Part shown: positions 5,484 to 6,347 of the stretch, piece by piece
Layout: each line of letters opens with the position of its first letter
Position numbering within the stretch: position 1 is the stretch's first letter
Source: an uncultured Bacteroidota bacterium
GTDB taxonomy: Bacteria > Bacteroidota > Bacteroidia > Bacteroidales > SZUA-534
DNA: 6,347 nucleotides
Direction of reading: 5' to 3'
Assembly (NCBI GenBank): GCA_937900725.1
Contig: CALCFP010000288.1
Location: forward strand, 1-6,347
The notes under the pieces: model-generated
What the model was told of the DNA's origin: nothing
Databases searched by the model: none
What the model saw: the letters and a program-made list of their open reading frames with translations, nothing else
Translations under genes and position numbers: made by a program

Positions 5484-6347
5484 ATGAAAAAGATTTATTC
5501 AGCAATGGCTTTATGTTTGGCAACACTTGCCAGCACCACTGTTTTAGCAACAAACAACGATAGTGATAACTATTTTGCCGAAATGGCAGGCGATTCAGTT
5601 AGAGCACGCACAGCCGACACCACCAGATTCCATTTTGGCAAGCGCGAGGTGATATTTGACGGCAACGAGATACATTTCATCAAGGACCGTTTCTACAGCG
5701 ATGATTTCAGCGAGTCTGACGACTGCACAGAAAATAACTGGTGCTGGGGTAACGAAGTGAGAGGTTTCCACTCGCATTTGGAAGGATTCGACTTGGGTGT
5801 GACTGGTTTCGGCTCAAACAAAATGTCGAATAGCATTGATGATGAAATCGGTTATATGAACCTGAATGAAAATCGTTCGGTACAAATAGCGTGGAATTTT
5901 ACCAGTGTGTCGTTACCTATGGTTAACAACAAGTTGGCATTTTCAACCGGCGTGGGAATGAAGTGGGACATATACAATTTCTCGACTAAAAACCTATCCC
6001 TTTACGAATCTGAAGGTAAACTGCAATATGACTTCGATACGACAAAAGCATACGACAAGAGCAAGATGAGAGTATATAATATGGTGATGCCAGCAGTGAT
6101 AGAGTGGCAGCCTGGCGTTGTAAATAGATTTTTTCTTATTGCAGGAGTTGAAGGAAACCTAAGGTTAGGCTCAACTACAAAAATGGTAGACTCAAAAGGA
6201 CATAAATACAAGAGCCATAGTAATTTGGCACTAAATCAGTTTAGTTACAATGCATTTGTGCGTGTAGGTTGGGATAATTTCGGTATTTACGGCAAGGCCA
6301 ACTTGTCGCCACTGTTCAAGGACGGCAAAGGCCCGGAATTATATCCT
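5484..6347 (+). CDS. PorT-like outer-membrane beta-barrel protein, copy 2 (cut by right edge)
   Basis: The reading frame is open from the ATG at 5484 to the right edge: 288 codons without a stop. Residues 1-22 are a signal peptide (MKKIYSAMALCLATLASTTVLA, cleavage before Thr23). Residues 45-65 (DTTRFHFGKREVIFDGNEIHF) resemble the DTT-x-IGKK-type N-terminal segment of the ECF-linked barrel family. Barrel strands follow from GFHSHLEGFDLGVTGF (94-109) to the end. AGVEGNLRL (220-228) and LSPLFKDGKGPELYP (274-288) align with residues 187-195 and 241-255 of copy 1. By that alignment only about 20 residues are missing, for a total near 308. AAGGA just before the ATG may serve as a ribosome-binding site. 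Cys81 and Cys87 could form a disulfide. It has its own ECF-like promoter. Function is unknown; envelope homeostasis is inferred from context only. Confidence 0.85.
   Translation, partial: MKKIYSAMALCLATLASTTVLATNNDSDNYFAEMAGDSVRARTADTTRFHFGKREVIFDGNEIHFIKDRFYSDDFSESDDCTENNWCWGNEVRGFHSHLEGFDLGVTGFGSNKMSNSIDDEIGYMNLNENRSVQIAWNFTSVSLPMVNNKLAFSTGVGMKWDIYNFSTKNLSLYESEGKLQYDFDTTKAYDKSKMRVYNMVMPAVIEWQPGVVNRFFLIAGVEGNLRLGSTTKMVDSKGHKYKSHSNLALNQFSYNAFVRVGWDNFGIYGKANLSPLFKDGKGPELYP

Noticed and set aside
1..6347. CRISPR array, insertion sequence, prophage or defence system
   Set aside because: No regularly spaced repeats, terminal inverted repeats with a transposase, phage genes or defence nucleases are visible.

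Overview
The window looks like chromosomal DNA from a Bacteroidota member, most likely order Bacteroidales. The reasons are -7 boxes of the TAnnTTTG type, A-rich start regions with almost no Shine-Dalgarno pairing, a SusC-type carboxypeptidase-regulatory plus TonB-plug protein, and two PorT-like outer-membrane beta-barrel proteins. I see no rRNA, tRNA, CRISPR array, transposase or integrase. The genes are intact apart from those cut by the window edges.

Layout: (1) 1-293, minus strand: N-terminal third of the GTPase YchF, cut by the left edge. (2) 472-1554, minus: TerC/Alx-family membrane protein, probably a metal (Mn) exporter, with a leader of about 100 nt carrying a small hairpin. A strong hairpin lies between terC and ychF. 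(3) 1793-2491, plus: secreted protein made only of the N-terminal extension and plug domain of a SusC-type receptor, with no barrel. A probable bidirectional terminator separates it from (4) 3656-4306 and 2612-3652, minus: a two-gene phosphate-uptake operon, a DUF47 PhoU-like protein followed 3 nt later by a PiT-family phosphate permease. (5) 4511-5338, plus: outer-membrane beta-barrel protein behind a convincing housekeeping-type promoter. (6) 5484 to the right edge, plus: a second, related barrel protein, open at the edge, preceded by a sequence that looks like an ECF sigma factor promoter.

Working together: the DUF47/PiT pair is a recognised low-affinity phosphate transport module. The two barrel genes are related tandem copies, sharing AGVEGNLRL and L(T/S)PLFKDGKGP blocks, yet they appear to have different promoter types. 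The second therefore looks like a cell-envelope-stress or surface-signalling target of an ECF sigma factor not encoded here. No wholly new system is evident. The most interesting points are the ECF-type promoter with its flanking inverted repeat, the barrel-less plug protein, and several unexplained inverted repeats in intergenic DNA.
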